DNA of 64,000 bases, from assembly GCF_010093445.1 (NCBI RefSeq), contig NZ_PDWW01000022.1, forward strand, positions 1-64,000, in the 5' to 3' direction. Below, in pieces: positions 19,398-29,019 of the stretch (positions within the stretch are counted from its first letter, which is position 1; the number at the start of each line of letters is the position of its first letter). This DNA is from Pseudoxanthomonas japonensis (lineage in GTDB: Bacteria; Pseudomonadota; Gammaproteobacteria; Xanthomonadales; Xanthomonadaceae). The position numbers and the translations under genes were made by a program. Under the pieces are notes generated by a model. The model was not told the origin of the DNA, searched no databases, and worked only from the letters and a program-made list of their open reading frames with translations.

Positions 19398-19637
19398 GTC
19401 CAAGCTGATCCGCGCGTGTATCGCGGGGCAGCCAAAGAGGTACGTGCTGGTGACGCATGGCTCGGACAGCACGCGGACCGGCCATGTGCTGGCGTCCATC
19501 GCGGCTCGGGCGCGGCGTTCAACATCGGCGCGGTGCAGTCGCTGCCCACGGACGTGTACATCGCCATGAACGGATGGATCCGGGATCCGTCGAAGACGAG
19601 GAAGAACGTGACGGCCAATCGGTTCGAGGCGCTTTGA
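19398..19637 (+). pseudogene. Decayed second copy of the asparaginase-like gene
   Basis: This stretch aligns with the 3' half of the gene at 18309-18794. One frame reads YVLVTHGSDSTRTGHVLASI; after a deletion, another reads AFNIGAVQSLPTDVYIAMNG and ends TANRFEAL before TGA. About 50 bases that encode the IPDKTIVMTGALSPARFRG segment in the intact gene are missing, which shifts the frame. No start region is left. The sequence after the stop, including the hairpin, also matches. It is a tandem duplication remnant. Confidence 0.88.
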
Positions 19638-19665
19638 CGGCGCGGCGCTACTGGTCACAGCAACG

Positions 19666-19691
19666 ACAAGGCCCGCGCATGCGGGCCTTGT
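19666..19691 (+). terminator. Duplicate hairpin terminator
   Basis: ACAAGGCCCGC and GCGGGCCTTGT pair around a CAT-containing loop. It is the same stem as at 18822-18847 and is preceded by the same CAGCAACG bases, so it was copied together with the decayed gene. Confidence 0.7.
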
Positions 19692-19799
19692 GATTCATGA
19701 GGCGGGAAAATGGTCTATGGCCCTTATTTCCAAGTGCTTATCTGCGGGTAGAGCGTAGCGAGTGTGGTAGGCATCTAACGCCTTATGTCTTTGAACTTC

Positions 19800-20917
<1,118 letters not shown>

Positions 20918-20996
20918 CCATTCATCGGAAGACAGTTGCTGAACTAAGCCGAACCGCGAAGCGGCTGGGAGTTCCTACGAAAAAGTGGACACCTAT

Positions 20997-21214
20997 TCAC
21001 TGCTGGCATTGCTCGAACTCAATCGGTGATCGATAGCCCAGTGCCGGGTGCAGGCGCCGGTGGTTGTAGAACTGGATGTAGTCGTTGACGGCCATGCGCA
21101 GCGAGCGATCACTGTTGAAGCGGTGGCGATGATACATGTCCGACTTCATCGGCTTGCTCCATGACTCCATGTGTGCGTTGTCGTTCATGCGACGCGGCCG
21201 GTTGAACGATGCCG
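20997..21214 (-). pseudogene. IS3-family transposase remnant (C-terminal end of OrfB)
   Basis: About 72 codons that match the end of an IS3-family integrase-core transposase: [20 protein letters not shown] then [20 protein letters not shown] and [20 protein letters not shown] with a stop at 20997. The rest of OrfB and all of OrfA are missing. A GTGGACACC-containing sequence at about 20984-20992, just outside the stop, may be the right-hand inverted repeat. The left side stops exactly where the membrane-protein gene ends (21215). Confidence 0.85.
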
Positions 21215-21775
21215 CTAAGGCTGCGGTCTCGGCCTGGCCGCGCGGTACTGACCCCTGTCGCCCACACGCGACCCGCCCGGATCGCCATTCGTACAGATGA
21301 CGCCCCCACAGATCACGGCATCCGAGGCGTAGAACGCTTGGACGACCGGCACAGCGTCTTCGTAACGCTGGAGCTCTTCCTTCGTGGCGGCGAGTTCGCG
21401 CCGGTAGTAACCCAATACCGTCCAGCCGACGACAAGTACCATCAGCAGGATGGCCCCGGCGGCGCCGAGCCACCCCCAAACCGTTCTGCCGGCGCTCCGC
21501 AGTTGTGCGGATGCCCCGGATACCGCGCGACCGTACTCCGCGGCCATCGGCGAAACGGCCTCTTTGGCATCCAGTGCGATGCGGTTGCCCGCCCCCTCCA
21601 CGATGGCGGCAATGTCGCGACGGAACTGCGCGACCTCCTGTCGCAGCGACTGCACCCGATCGTTAATCGCCGCGCTCATGCGCGCCTCGCGCTGGACCAT
21701 CTCGGCGCGCAGCATCATCAGGGTCTTGATGGCATCTACGGGCATGACCGCGGGTGCAGCGTTGACGTCATCCAT
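21215..21775 (-). CDS. Single-pass membrane protein of unknown function (third gene of the lysozyme operon)
   Basis: A 186-residue protein. Residues 1-95 are helical and charged ([20 protein letters not shown], coiled-coil-like). One transmembrane segment, [20 protein letters not shown], is followed by a tail with [13 protein letters not shown] that has two cysteines. It follows the lysozyme gene by 51 nt and has a perfect AAGGAGGT Shine-Dalgarno, so it is part of that operon. The stop abuts an IS3 remnant, so the last residues may be changed. No family was recognised with certainty; it may be a secretion accessory or second immunity protein (inference). Confidence 0.7.
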   Translation of the reverse strand: MDDVNAAPAVMPVDAIKTLMMLRAEMVQREARMSAAINDRVQSLRQEVAQFRRDIAAIVEGAGNRIALDAKEAVSPMAAEYGRAVSGASAQLRSAGRTVWGWLGAAGAILLMVLVVGWTVLGYYRRELAATKEELQRYEDAVPVVQAFYASDAVICGGVICTNGDPGGSRVGDRGQYRAARPRPQP

Positions 21776-21826
21776 GACACCTCCTTGTTTCCGACATCCG
21801 TCTTGACGGGCTCTTCAGGTGCTCGA

Positions 21827-23278
21827 CTAACGCGCCATCTGCCGATCCTGAGCCTGGGCCTGTTCCGCCGCCTGATGCTGCGCGAGCAATCGTTCACCCT
21901 GGCCTTCTATGTGCCGACCTTCCGCGGAGCGCGCGAATTCGGTGGCCACACGATCGACCAAGGCACTGTCGCCCGACAGGATCGCCGCGAGGTAACGCTC
22001 GGCCACTAATTCGTTGAACGCTCCGGGTGGGTGGTGATGCATACCTTGTCGCTCATTCAAGCCCTGGTCTCGCCCTTGTCCCGGCGGTTGCTGCGGCTGC
22101 TGCTGCGCATCGCGAAGCTCCCTACGACGCAGCACCTCAGTCGCTTCCTGTAGCCCCTGCTCAACGGCACGGGAATTGACTGCGTCGCGGGTACGCTCAT
22201 CGGCCAATCCATTGGCGGGTGCGATGTCCGCGCTATTCTGGAATTGGCGAACGGCATCCTGCGTAGAGTTGTCGTAACTACGACTGACGCCCAGCGGCCG
22301 ACCATTGCTGCCTCGAAAACCTAGTCCCCTTAGCTGTTCCTGCAACTCGGCAACCGAATCGCCGCGCTCACCGGGGCGGAGAACTCCGTCGTTCAAAGGT
22401 CCGTACAAGTCCATTATGGTCTTGAGCTTGAAGTTTGGATTGGCCCGCAATGTATCGTCCCGAACCCGGTCGAGTAGTGCTTGATCTACCACTCCCGTCT
22501 GCGGCTCAATGCCTACCTCGCGCTGATAGGTTCTCACGGCCTGTTCGGTCGAGCGCCCGAAGTCGCCGTCGGGTGACAGAGGCCGGCCGGCAGCATCACC
22601 AATGTTCAAAGCGGCAAGGTACTGTTGCAGCTCGAAGGCGCGAGCGCTCGCGTCGCCGCGCTGGATTGGCATATCGGCCTGGCGCACTTCCTGCGCCAGC
22701 ACCAGATCTACACCGTTGCGTCTGACCGATGTGACCAGGTCACCTATGGCCGGCTCCCAATCGCGTGCAAGCACTGCAATATCAGCCGCTCGATCAACGC
22801 CATTCACTATCCTGCGGGCGTTGAAGTAATCGGAACGATCGTCGGCGATGTAGTCATCCAGTCCGCGCCCCGTGAACAGGCCATCGCGCATGCCGACAAC
22901 GAGAACCCGGGAAGCCACCTCCGGATCCGCTGCGAGGGAAGGATCGAGCGCAAGTTCGTCGCCTTGCCCGATTGCCCGACCGACATTCCGGTAGTTCGGC
23001 CAGTGCGTCACATGTGCGTAACCTCGCCCAAAGTATTCCTCACCCCCTTTGTAGCCACCCTGCTCATTACCCTCATAGCCTCTTCGTGCTGCTTGCTTGC
23101 GACCATGAACCTCTTCGGGGCTGGTGAAATCCTGGCTTTCATGTTCTGCGGTCGCCAATACGTATGCGATCTGTCGCTCGTTCGTGACTCCTTCTTCCAG
23201 ACAGGTCTGTACGATAAGGCGAACTGCCTGGTCGCGGGTTATCGGGGATGGCGCGCTACGCCCGTATCCGTCGCTCAT
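21827..23278 (-). CDS. GH19-type peptidoglycan hydrolase with two peptidoglycan-binding domains; likely secreted antibacterial effector
   Basis: A 483-residue protein with no N-terminal signal peptide. Residues 15-180 resemble the GH19 chitinase/lysozyme fold: catalytic-type Glu in LATAEHESQDF (E45), then EEYFGRGYAHVTHWPNYRNV. Two peptidoglycan-binding-1 repeats follow: about 212-275 (LSPDGDFGRSTEQAVRTYQ) and 300-368 (RGDSVAELQEQLRGLGF). The C-terminal tail is Gln-rich (390-405 and 465-483). The layout resembles X. citri type IV secretion effector XAC2609, but I do not see the canonical XVIPCD motif. The start ATG overlaps the lipoprotein stop (ATGA) with a GGAG Shine-Dalgarno. Confidence 0.82.
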   Translation of the reverse strand: MSDGYGRSAPSPITRDQAVRLIVQTCLEEGVTNERQIAYVLATAEHESQDFTSPEEVHGRKQAARRGYEGNEQGGYKGGEEYFGRGYAHVTHWPNYRNVGRAIGQGDELALDPSLAADPEVASRVLVVGMRDGLFTGRGLDDYIADDRSDYFNARRIVNGVDRAADIAVLARDWEPAIGDLVTSVRRNGVDLVLAQEVRQADMPIQRGDASARAFELQQYLAALNIGDAAGRPLSPDGDFGRSTEQAVRTYQREVGIEPQTGVVDQALLDRVRDDTLRANPNFKLKTIMDLYGPLNDGVLRPGERGDSVAELQEQLRGLGFRGSNGRPLGVSRSYDNSTQDAVRQFQNSADIAPANGLADERTRDAVNSRAVEQGLQEATEVLRRRELRDAQQQPQQPPGQGRDQGLNERQGMHHHPPGAFNELVAERYLAAILSGDSALVDRVATEFARSAEGRHIEGQGERLLAQHQAAEQAQAQDRQMAR

Positions 23279-24057
23279 TGTGGATCTCCTTCCAGTTTCA
23301 TCCATGAATCATCGAAGATTTCCTTACTCTCCAGCGCGTTCTCGCCGCAGGTTGTGTAGTCCCTGCTCGCCAACACCACCGCAGTATTTTCTCTAATTCC
23401 TATCACTTTCTCACCGCGATCGCATGGCCCGCTGCGATACCAAGCAAACAGACGGCCATCGACGATGCGGGAAAGCGAATGCCATTCCATCAGTTTCGCG
23501 AGCGATTTGTTCTCCACCAATCGCCTGGCGTTCGCGTCATAGAGAAAATAGGTGTACGAAGGATCGCCGTAGGTACCGTCGGAGCCACTCCAGACAACGA
23601 CATCTTCATGTCCATCAACATTGATGTCCGACAGCATGACGCCGTGTCGACCTTTGGCAAACCCTTCAGCCAGCGACCCCCGATAGCCCGTCTCTTCTGG
23701 CCGATCCGGTGGGACCGCCTTCGGAATCCAGACTTCCGGGAGCAACAACGTCTGCTGGCGCAGCGTAGAGGTCGAGATCGTCAGCCGCGCATTGCTACAG
23801 ATCAGCCTGTTTATCATTCGATCTGAACAGCCATCCGTTTGCAGGATGATCCTGGCATCACCAAGACTCATCTCCATGAACCCGCTGTCGTCAGGCAGGT
23901 CCTCGGCGTACATCGGCTCCAGCTCAGCCTCTTGGGCAGCACCAGGATGTACATTCGCGACGCTTTGGCAACCTGACAGCATCGCAACGGCCAACACACC
24001 GACAAGGTGCTCGTGCCAGTGCCACCACGGCCCAATCGCTCCCCTGCATCGCTTCAT
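23275..24057 (-). CDS. Lipoprotein, probable inhibitor (immunity protein) of the adjacent lysozyme
   Basis: A 260-residue lipoprotein: after KRCRG and a Trp/His-rich start comes VLAVAMLSGC with acylation Cys30. The central motif SDINVDGHEDVVVWSG (about 143-158) is a DxNxDGxxD calcium-binding loop like that in XAC2610, the known inhibitor of effector XAC2609. The C-terminus contains several Cys. The ATG at 24055-24057 was chosen over an upstream start (24138) to give a proper lipobox position. It is first in the operon, ahead of the lysozyme, which fits an immunity gene that protects the producer's periplasm. Confidence 0.78.
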   Translation of the reverse strand: MKRCRGAIGPWWHWHEHLVGVLAVAMLSGCQSVANVHPGAAQEAELEPMYAEDLPDDSGFMEMSLGDARIILQTDGCSDRMINRLICSNARLTISTSTLRQQTLLLPEVWIPKAVPPDRPEETGYRGSLAEGFAKGRHGVMLSDINVDGHEDVVVWSGSDGTYGDPSYTYFLYDANARRLVENKSLAKLMEWHSLSRIVDGRLFAWYRSGPCDRGEKVIGIRENTAVVLASRDYTTCGENALESKEIFDDSWMKLEGDPQ

Positions 24058-24180
24058 GAGCCCATGGCCGCAACGGGCTAGAACCACTCGCGTGCTTGCT
24101 CGCGCATAAAAAGCGGGAAGAAAATATTCGCAAGACACTGCACAACCTCCTGTCGGGTTCTGCCATCCCTAGCTTCAGGA

Positions 24181-24199
24181 GCGATCGTCATTCGATCGC
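24181..24199. promoter_or_regulatory. GCGATCG dyad upstream of the lysozyme operon
   Basis: A perfect 7-bp inverted repeat, GCGATCG and CGATCGC with a TCATT spacer, extended on both sides by GGA/TCC. It lies about 125 nt before the lipoprotein start inside an AT-richer, gene-free stretch (24058-24388). It could be an operator or a small hairpin. The rest of this stretch holds only the terminator at 24325-24350. Confidence 0.35.
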
Positions 24200-24324
24200 C
24201 TCCGCTTCTGTCTACACCGCATTAGAGGGAAATGCATTTACGAACTTCACTGAAGCACGTTTTTCAGGAAAATCTGCTCCATAAGAATGTGAGTGTCACG
24301 CCCTGCTCAAGCCGGCCCCAAAGT

Positions 24325-24350
24325 AGAACCCCGGCCAAAGCCGGGGTTCT
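24325..24350. terminator. Rho-independent hairpin after the protease gene
   Basis: AGAACCCCGGC pairs with GCCGGGGTTCT around a CAAA loop, 39 nt beyond the protease stop (minus strand). T-rich bases lie on the plus side, so it may work in both directions. Confidence 0.75.
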
Positions 24351-24388
24351 TTATTCGCATCCCTGCTCGCTCCCTCAGAAACTGATCT

Positions 24389-26179
24389 TTAGAACGTGAT
24401 GCTCCAACTGTTGATGTAGCCGGTATCCGCCGCCGCACGGTCGCGCGCGCGCAGGCGCCAGTTGCCGTTGAGCGCTTCGCTGGACAGGTTGACCGTGTAG
24501 GTCTGGTTGATGTTGTCGGCGCTGCCGCCGGTGCGGTTGTGCAGCACGTACACCGACCCGTCCGGCGCCAGCAGGTCGACGATCAGGTCGCCCTTGTACG
24601 TGTGCACGATGTTCACCGCCACCTGCGCATTGCTCGGCGCATTGCCCGTGCGGCCCGACACCGCGATGGTGCTGGTCACCCCCGTCGCGTTGTTGTCGGG
24701 AATGCTGACATCGGTGCCGTTGGTATAGGTCTGCACACCGCCCACCGGCGGCGTGCCGCCCTGCGCCGCGACCACCGCCGCGTCCGCATCGACGATGCCC
24801 GCACCGCACCCACCCGAACACGTCCCCGGCAACGGCCGCGCCGTGTTCTTGATGATGGTTTCCACCTGCGCCGGGGTCAGCGGCGACGGTGCGGCGGCCT
24901 GCATCAACGCCACCACGCCCGCCACGTGCGGCGCCGCCATCGACGTGCCGTTGTACGACGCATAGCTGGCGCTGCCCGGCGTGGTGGTGCCGGTGTTGAG
25001 CGTGGACAGGATGCTCGCACCCGGCGCCGAGATGTCGATGCCCGTGCCGTAGTTGGAGAAGCTGGCGCGCGAACCCGCCGACGTCGTCGCCGCCACGGCG
25101 ATCACGTTGGGGCAGTTCGCCGGCACCGCCGTGGACACGTTGGCGTTGCTGTTGCCCGCGGCCACCACGACGGTCGTGCCGCGACCCACGGCCCCGTTGA
25201 TCGCGTTCTGGTACGTCGTCGAGCACGAGCCGCCACCGCCCAGCGACATGTTGATCACTTCGGCCGGATTGGCGTTGGCGGGAATGCCGCTGACCGTGCC
25301 GCCCGAGGCCCAGGTGATGGCATCGGCGATGTCCGAGGTCAGGCCACCGCAGCGGCCCAGCACGCGCACCGGCACCACCTTGGCGCCGAACGCGGTACCG
25401 GCCACGCCGGTGCTGTTGTTGGTGACCGCCGCCACCGTGCCGGCCACGTGCGTGCCGTGCCAGCTGGAGTTGCTGACCGGCGAACCGCTGTAGCACTCGT
25501 TCGCCACCGGGTTCCAGTCGCCTTCGTCGTTCGGATTGGAATCGCGGCCGTTGCCGTCGCGCGAGACGAACGTGTCGCTGATGAAGTCGTAGCCCGGCAG
25601 GATGTTCGCGTTGAGGTCGGCATGGTTGGTGATGCCGGTGTCGATCACCGCGACCACCACGCCCGCACCGGTGGACTTGTCCCAGGCCGACCGCACGTTG
25701 ATGCCGGACGCCGTGGTGCCGAAGCCCCACTGTTCGGACAGGCGCGGATCGTTGGGCGTCAGCGTCGGATACATGCGCTGGTCGACTTCCACGTACTCCA
25801 CGTTGGGATCGGCGGCGAGCTGGCGCATCAGCGACTCGGCTTCCACGCGGTCCAGCTTGCGGTCGGCGCGCACCACGTCCGCGCCACCGGCGGCCAGGCG
25901 ACGCAGCTTCTCCAGCCCAAGCGCGCGACCGCCGCGCTTGGCGACACCGGTGCTGGCGGCGGCACTCAGCGAACGCTGCAGCTGCGTCGCATTGGTGCTC
26001 TCGCTGCTGCCGTCGCGGTACTTCACGATGAAGCGGTCGTAGCCGCCGGGCTCTTCCACCTGCAAGCCGCTCATGTCGACGCGACCGGCCATCGCCGGCA
26101 GCGCATACAGCGATGCGAGCACGGCGGACGACAGGCACAGCAGGCGCACACGCGAACCACGCTTTGCAAATCCGGACAT
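24389..26179 (-). CDS. Secreted subtilisin-like serine protease (S8) with C-terminal P/proprotein domain
   Basis: A 596-residue preproprotease. A signal peptide runs to about residue 31 (SLYALPAMA). A propeptide of about 110 residues contains VKYRDGSSESTN, and the S8 domain has Asp180 (VVAVIDTGITNHAD), His241 (WHGTHVAGTVAAV), oxyanion Asn343 (VVVAAGNSN) and Ser413 (NGTSMAAPHVAGVVALMQAA). The C-terminal 100 residues (DVSIPDNNATGVTSTIAVSG, VVDLLAPDGS-like) form a P domain. Such proteases are secreted by the type II system in Xanthomonadaceae. The start has a GGGAGAG Shine-Dalgarno. It stands alone with a terminator behind it. Confidence 0.95.
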   Translation of the reverse strand: MSGFAKRGSRVRLLCLSSAVLASLYALPAMAGRVDMSGLQVEEPGGYDRFIVKYRDGSSESTNATQLQRSLSAAASTGVAKRGGRALGLEKLRRLAAGGADVVRADRKLDRVEAESLMRQLAADPNVEYVEVDQRMYPTLTPNDPRLSEQWGFGTTASGINVRSAWDKSTGAGVVVAVIDTGITNHADLNANILPGYDFISDTFVSRDGNGRDSNPNDEGDWNPVANECYSGSPVSNSSWHGTHVAGTVAAVTNNSTGVAGTAFGAKVVPVRVLGRCGGLTSDIADAITWASGGTVSGIPANANPAEVINMSLGGGGSCSTTYQNAINGAVGRGTTVVVAAGNSNANVSTAVPANCPNVIAVAATTSAGSRASFSNYGTGIDISAPGASILSTLNTGTTTPGSASYASYNGTSMAAPHVAGVVALMQAAAPSPLTPAQVETIIKNTARPLPGTCSGGCGAGIVDADAAVVAAQGGTPPVGGVQTYTNGTDVSIPDNNATGVTSTIAVSGRTGNAPSNAQVAVNIVHTYKGDLIVDLLAPDGSVYVLHNRTGGSADNINQTYTVNLSSEALNGNWRLRARDRAAADTGYINSWSITF

Positions 26180-26349
26180 CAGACTCTCCCTCAATGATGG
26201 AAACGAAAAGCCGCCAACGCGGCAATGGCCCGGTCGAGGGCGCATGGCAGATACGGGAGGGGGTGGACAGGCGGTTGCGTTCGACCGGATGCACGTCGTG
26301 CAAGGCACGACGCAGGAACGAAGCTAGCGGATTGCGCGAACGTGAATCA

Positions 26350-26373
26350 GCGATGAAAGACACACTTCATCGC
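26350..26373. promoter_or_regulatory. GCGATGAA dyad upstream of the protease gene
   Basis: A perfect 8-bp inverted repeat, GCGATGAA and TTCATCGC with an 8-nt spacer, lies about 170 nt upstream of the protease start. It overlaps a second small dyad, ACTTC-GAAGT. It is a candidate operator in the gene-free region 26180-26659. That region also has an AT-rich hairpin GCGAAT/ATTCGC near 26476-26492 and no other recognised element. Confidence 0.35.
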
Positions 26374-26659
26374 GAAGTGTTGCAAACGTAATCATCGGAA
26401 TACATGCATGAAGCGATGGTCACCGGTAGACATCGCCTTGTAGATTCATTTACGTCGTGTGTGCGTGACGAGTGCGAATTTTTTATTCGCATGCGCATGC
26501 GTCGACGACGCAACAAACAGAGCTCGGTGCCGGTGGAAGATGTCGCTACCGATTCGCTTAAGAGCCGATACCCGCAACTACCTATGTGACTCGCCATGGC
26601 GTGATCGAGGATGTATTGATGCTGCGCAAGACCACGACAACGATGGAGGAGACAGCAAG

Positions 26660-27205
26660 ATGAAGGGATGCAAGCTGGTGTGTCTGCTGGCCATGGTCAC
26701 CGCATGTGCGGGATGCCGCGCGTCGATGCCCTCCACGATGCCCGGGGATGACCAGGCGGAGACGCAGGTGGGGACCGCCGCTCTGACCCGATTGCCGGAC
26801 GTTGTTACCGGTGTCTGGTATCCCGATGATGCGGAGGGCGCCTCGGGATGCGAAAGATATCGGGCGCTATCGCGTACCGTGCGCACGTAGCGCACGCATG
26901 AAGGAATCGATATTGTCCCGGTCGGTAGCTTGGTGATAGCGCCGGATCTGATTCACGCATTCGCTGAGTACGGCGAAGGCAACTTCCACGTCGTCGAACA
27001 TGTCGAGCCCGAAGGCAGTGGCGCATGGCGTATCAGGGCGCGGCTCGGCCTGGATGTGATGCCGGATGAGCCGTCAGAGGAGAATCTTGTCGTATCCCGG
27101 CTGTCGCTGCACGGGGACAAACTCCTCTGGCGGCCGGAGGGGGAACTCGGGACGCCCTCGGTGATGTACTCCAGATGCGAGGCGGCACGCGAAGACGGCG
27201 AATAG
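26660..27205 (+). pseudogene. Small lipoprotein gene broken by an in-frame TAG
   Basis: The 5' part starts MKGCKLVCLLAMVTACAGC, a lipoprotein signal with GGAGG upstream (about 26646), and continues TGVWYPDDAEGASGCERYRA to a TAG at 26888-26890. The same frame then stays open for 105 codons, including VGSLVIAPDLIHAFAEYGEG and ENLVVSRLSLHGDKLLWRPE, and ends AAREDGE. So one 181-codon gene appears cut by a single stop. A sequencing error is possible. The function is unknown. Confidence 0.65.
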
Positions 27206-27318
27206 GCCCCGTAACGTCCTGCAACACCATGCGAGCCGTCGCCGTTTACCGCCCAGGCGACCGCAAGGCCATGTCGATACGGGCCACAGCCGGCTCGTAT
27301 CGACGACGGCGCATGGGC

Positions 27319-28425
27319 TCAGTCGCGCAGCTTCACCAGCCAGCCATGGCGGTCTGGCAGGCGGCCGTACTGGATGTCGGTGAGTTCCTTGCGGATGCCC
27401 ATCGTCACCTCGCCGGCGGGTGCGGCGAGGTCGCCGACCTCGAAGCCCTTGCCCTTCAGCTGGCCGATCGGCGTGATCACCGCGGCGGTGCCGCAGGCGA
27501 ACACTTCGACGATGTCGCCCGAGGCGACGCCCTGCTTCCATTCGTCGATGGAAATCCTGCGCTCCTCGACGGTGTGGCCGCGGTCGCGCGCGATCTGGAT
27601 GATGCTGTCGCGGGTGATGCCTTCCAGGATGCTGCCCGACAGTTCCGGGGTGACGATGCGGCCGTCCTTGTAGACCAGGAACACGTTCATGCCGCCCAGC
27701 TCTTCCAGGTACTTGCCTTCCACCGGGTCGAGGAACAGCACCTGCGAGCAGCCCTGCGCCTGCGCTTCCTGCTGCGGCAGCAGCGAGGCGGCGTAGTTGC
27801 CGCCGCACTTGGCGGCACCGGTGCCGCCCTTGCCGGCGCGCGCATAGTCCTCGGACAACCAGATCGCCACCGGCGACACGCCCTTGGCGAAGTACGCGCC
27901 GGCCGGGCTGGCGATGACGTAGTAGCCGGCCTGCTGCGCGGCGCGCACGCCGAGGAAGGCCTCGGTGGCGATCATGAAGGGACGGAAGTACAGGCTGGTC
28001 TCCGGCGCCGACGGCACCCAGTCGCCATCGATGGCGACCAGCTGGCGCAGCGACTCGACGAATTCGTTGACCGGCAGCTGCGGCAGCGCGAGGCGCGCGG
28101 CCGAACGTTGCAGGCGCTTGCCGTTGGCATCGGGGCGGAACGTCCAGATGGAACCGTCGGCATGGCGGTAGGCCTTGATGCCTTCGAAGATCTCCTGGCC
28201 GTAGTGCAGCACGGAGGCGGCCGGATCGAGCGAGAGCGGACCGTAGGCGCGCACTTCGGCGTCGTGCCAGCCCTGCGCCTTGTCCCAGGTGATGGCGACC
28301 ATGTGGTCGGTGAAGTGCAGGCCGAACCCGGGGCTGGCGAGGATGGCGTCGCGCTCGGCCGGTGTACGGGCCTTCTCGTTGCGGGTCACGCGGTAGGTCA
28401 ACGGGGCGGCGTTCATCACGTTCAT
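27319..28425 (-). CDS. ilvE: Branched-chain amino acid aminotransferase
   Basis: IlvE transfers amino groups between Val/Leu/Ile and 2-oxoglutarate, using PLP. At 368 residues it is of the longer, eukaryote-like class II type rather than the 309-residue enteric one. Motifs are LHYGQEIFEGIKAYRHADGS, the PLP-lysine region GAAKCGGNYAASLLPQQ, LEELGGMNVFLVYKDG and ACGTAAVITPIG. The start MNVMNAAPLTYRV is preceded by GGAAGG; a second ATG three codons in is also possible. sufT lies 42 nt upstream on the same strand. Confidence 0.95.
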   Translation of the reverse strand: MNVMNAAPLTYRVTRNEKARTPAERDAILASPGFGLHFTDHMVAITWDKAQGWHDAEVRAYGPLSLDPAASVLHYGQEIFEGIKAYRHADGSIWTFRPDANGKRLQRSAARLALPQLPVNEFVESLRQLVAIDGDWVPSAPETSLYFRPFMIATEAFLGVRAAQQAGYYVIASPAGAYFAKGVSPVAIWLSEDYARAGKGGTGAAKCGGNYAASLLPQQEAQAQGCSQVLFLDPVEGKYLEELGGMNVFLVYKDGRIVTPELSGSILEGITRDSIIQIARDRGHTVEERRISIDEWKQGVASGDIVEVFACGTAAVITPIGQLKGKGFEVGDLAAPAGEVTMGIRKELTDIQYGRLPDRHGWLVKLRD

Positions 28426-28467
28426 CTCTTCCTTCCTGACGGGTTCTGCGGTGGCGAGCGCGGCGGC

Positions 28468-29019
28468 TCAGAGCATGCCGGTTTCCAGCTTGGCGGCATC
28501 GGACATCATGTGGCGGCCCCACGGCGGGTCGAACACCAGGTCGACGTCGGCCTCGGCGATGGTGGGGATCATTTCCAGCTTGCTGCGCACGTCGTCGACC
28601 AGGATCTCGCCCATGCCGCAGCCGGGCGCGGTCAACGTCATCTTGACCTCGACGCCGCGCTGGCCGTCGTCGCGCGTGGTGAGGTTGGCCTCGTAGACCA
28701 GGCCGAGGTCGACGATGTTGAAGGGGATTTCCGGATCGAAGCAGGTGCGCAGCTGGTTCCAGACCGCGGCCTCGACGTCCTCGTCGCTGGCGTTGTCGGG
28801 CAGCGACAGCGGTTCGGTCGGCTCCTTGCCGATGGCGTCGCCGTCCTTGCCGGCGATGCGGAACAGGTTGCCCTCGACGAAGACGGTGTAACTGCCGCCC
28901 AGCGCCTGGGTGATGTAGCCGTAGCTGCCGGCCGGCAGGGTGACGAGTTCGCCCTGCGGCACCAGCACGGCAGCGCAGTCGCGGGAGAATTGGACGGGTT
29001 CGCTGCTGCGGGAGTACAT
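28468..29019 (-). CDS. sufT: Putative Fe-S cluster assembly protein SufT
   Basis: A 183-residue protein. The N-terminal half (about 1-85) is a small beta-rich domain including LPAGSYGYITQALGGSYTVF. The C-terminal half is a MIP18/DUF59 domain: IPFNIVDLGLVYEANLTTRD, LTAPGCGMGEILVDDVRSKL and VFDPPWGRHMMS. This layout defines SufT, thought to help load Fe-S clusters onto some enzymes. The ATG at 29017-29019 starts MYSRSSEPVQFSRD; a start 12 codons upstream is less likely. No other suf genes are in the window. Confidence 0.9.
   Translation of the reverse strand: MYSRSSEPVQFSRDCAAVLVPQGELVTLPAGSYGYITQALGGSYTVFVEGNLFRIAGKDGDAIGKEPTEPLSLPDNASDEDVEAAVWNQLRTCFDPEIPFNIVDLGLVYEANLTTRDDGQRGVEVKMTLTAPGCGMGEILVDDVRSKLEMIPTIAEADVDLVFDPPWGRHMMSDAAKLETGML

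Noticed and set aside
21827-23278. Lysozyme considered as a prophage endolysin
   Set aside because: No holin, spanin or phage structural genes are nearby, and the gene overlaps a lipoprotein gene, which phage lysis cassettes do not usually do. The option is not fully excluded.
24539-26197. Open frame of 552 codons on the plus strand opposite the protease
   Set aside because: Its translation is Arg/His/Ala-rich low-complexity sequence, and the minus strand carries an intact S8 catalytic triad.
26888-26890. In-frame TAG considered as recoding (pyrrolysine)
   Set aside because: No pyl genes or stem element are visible and bacteria of this group do not use it; a mutation or error is more likely.
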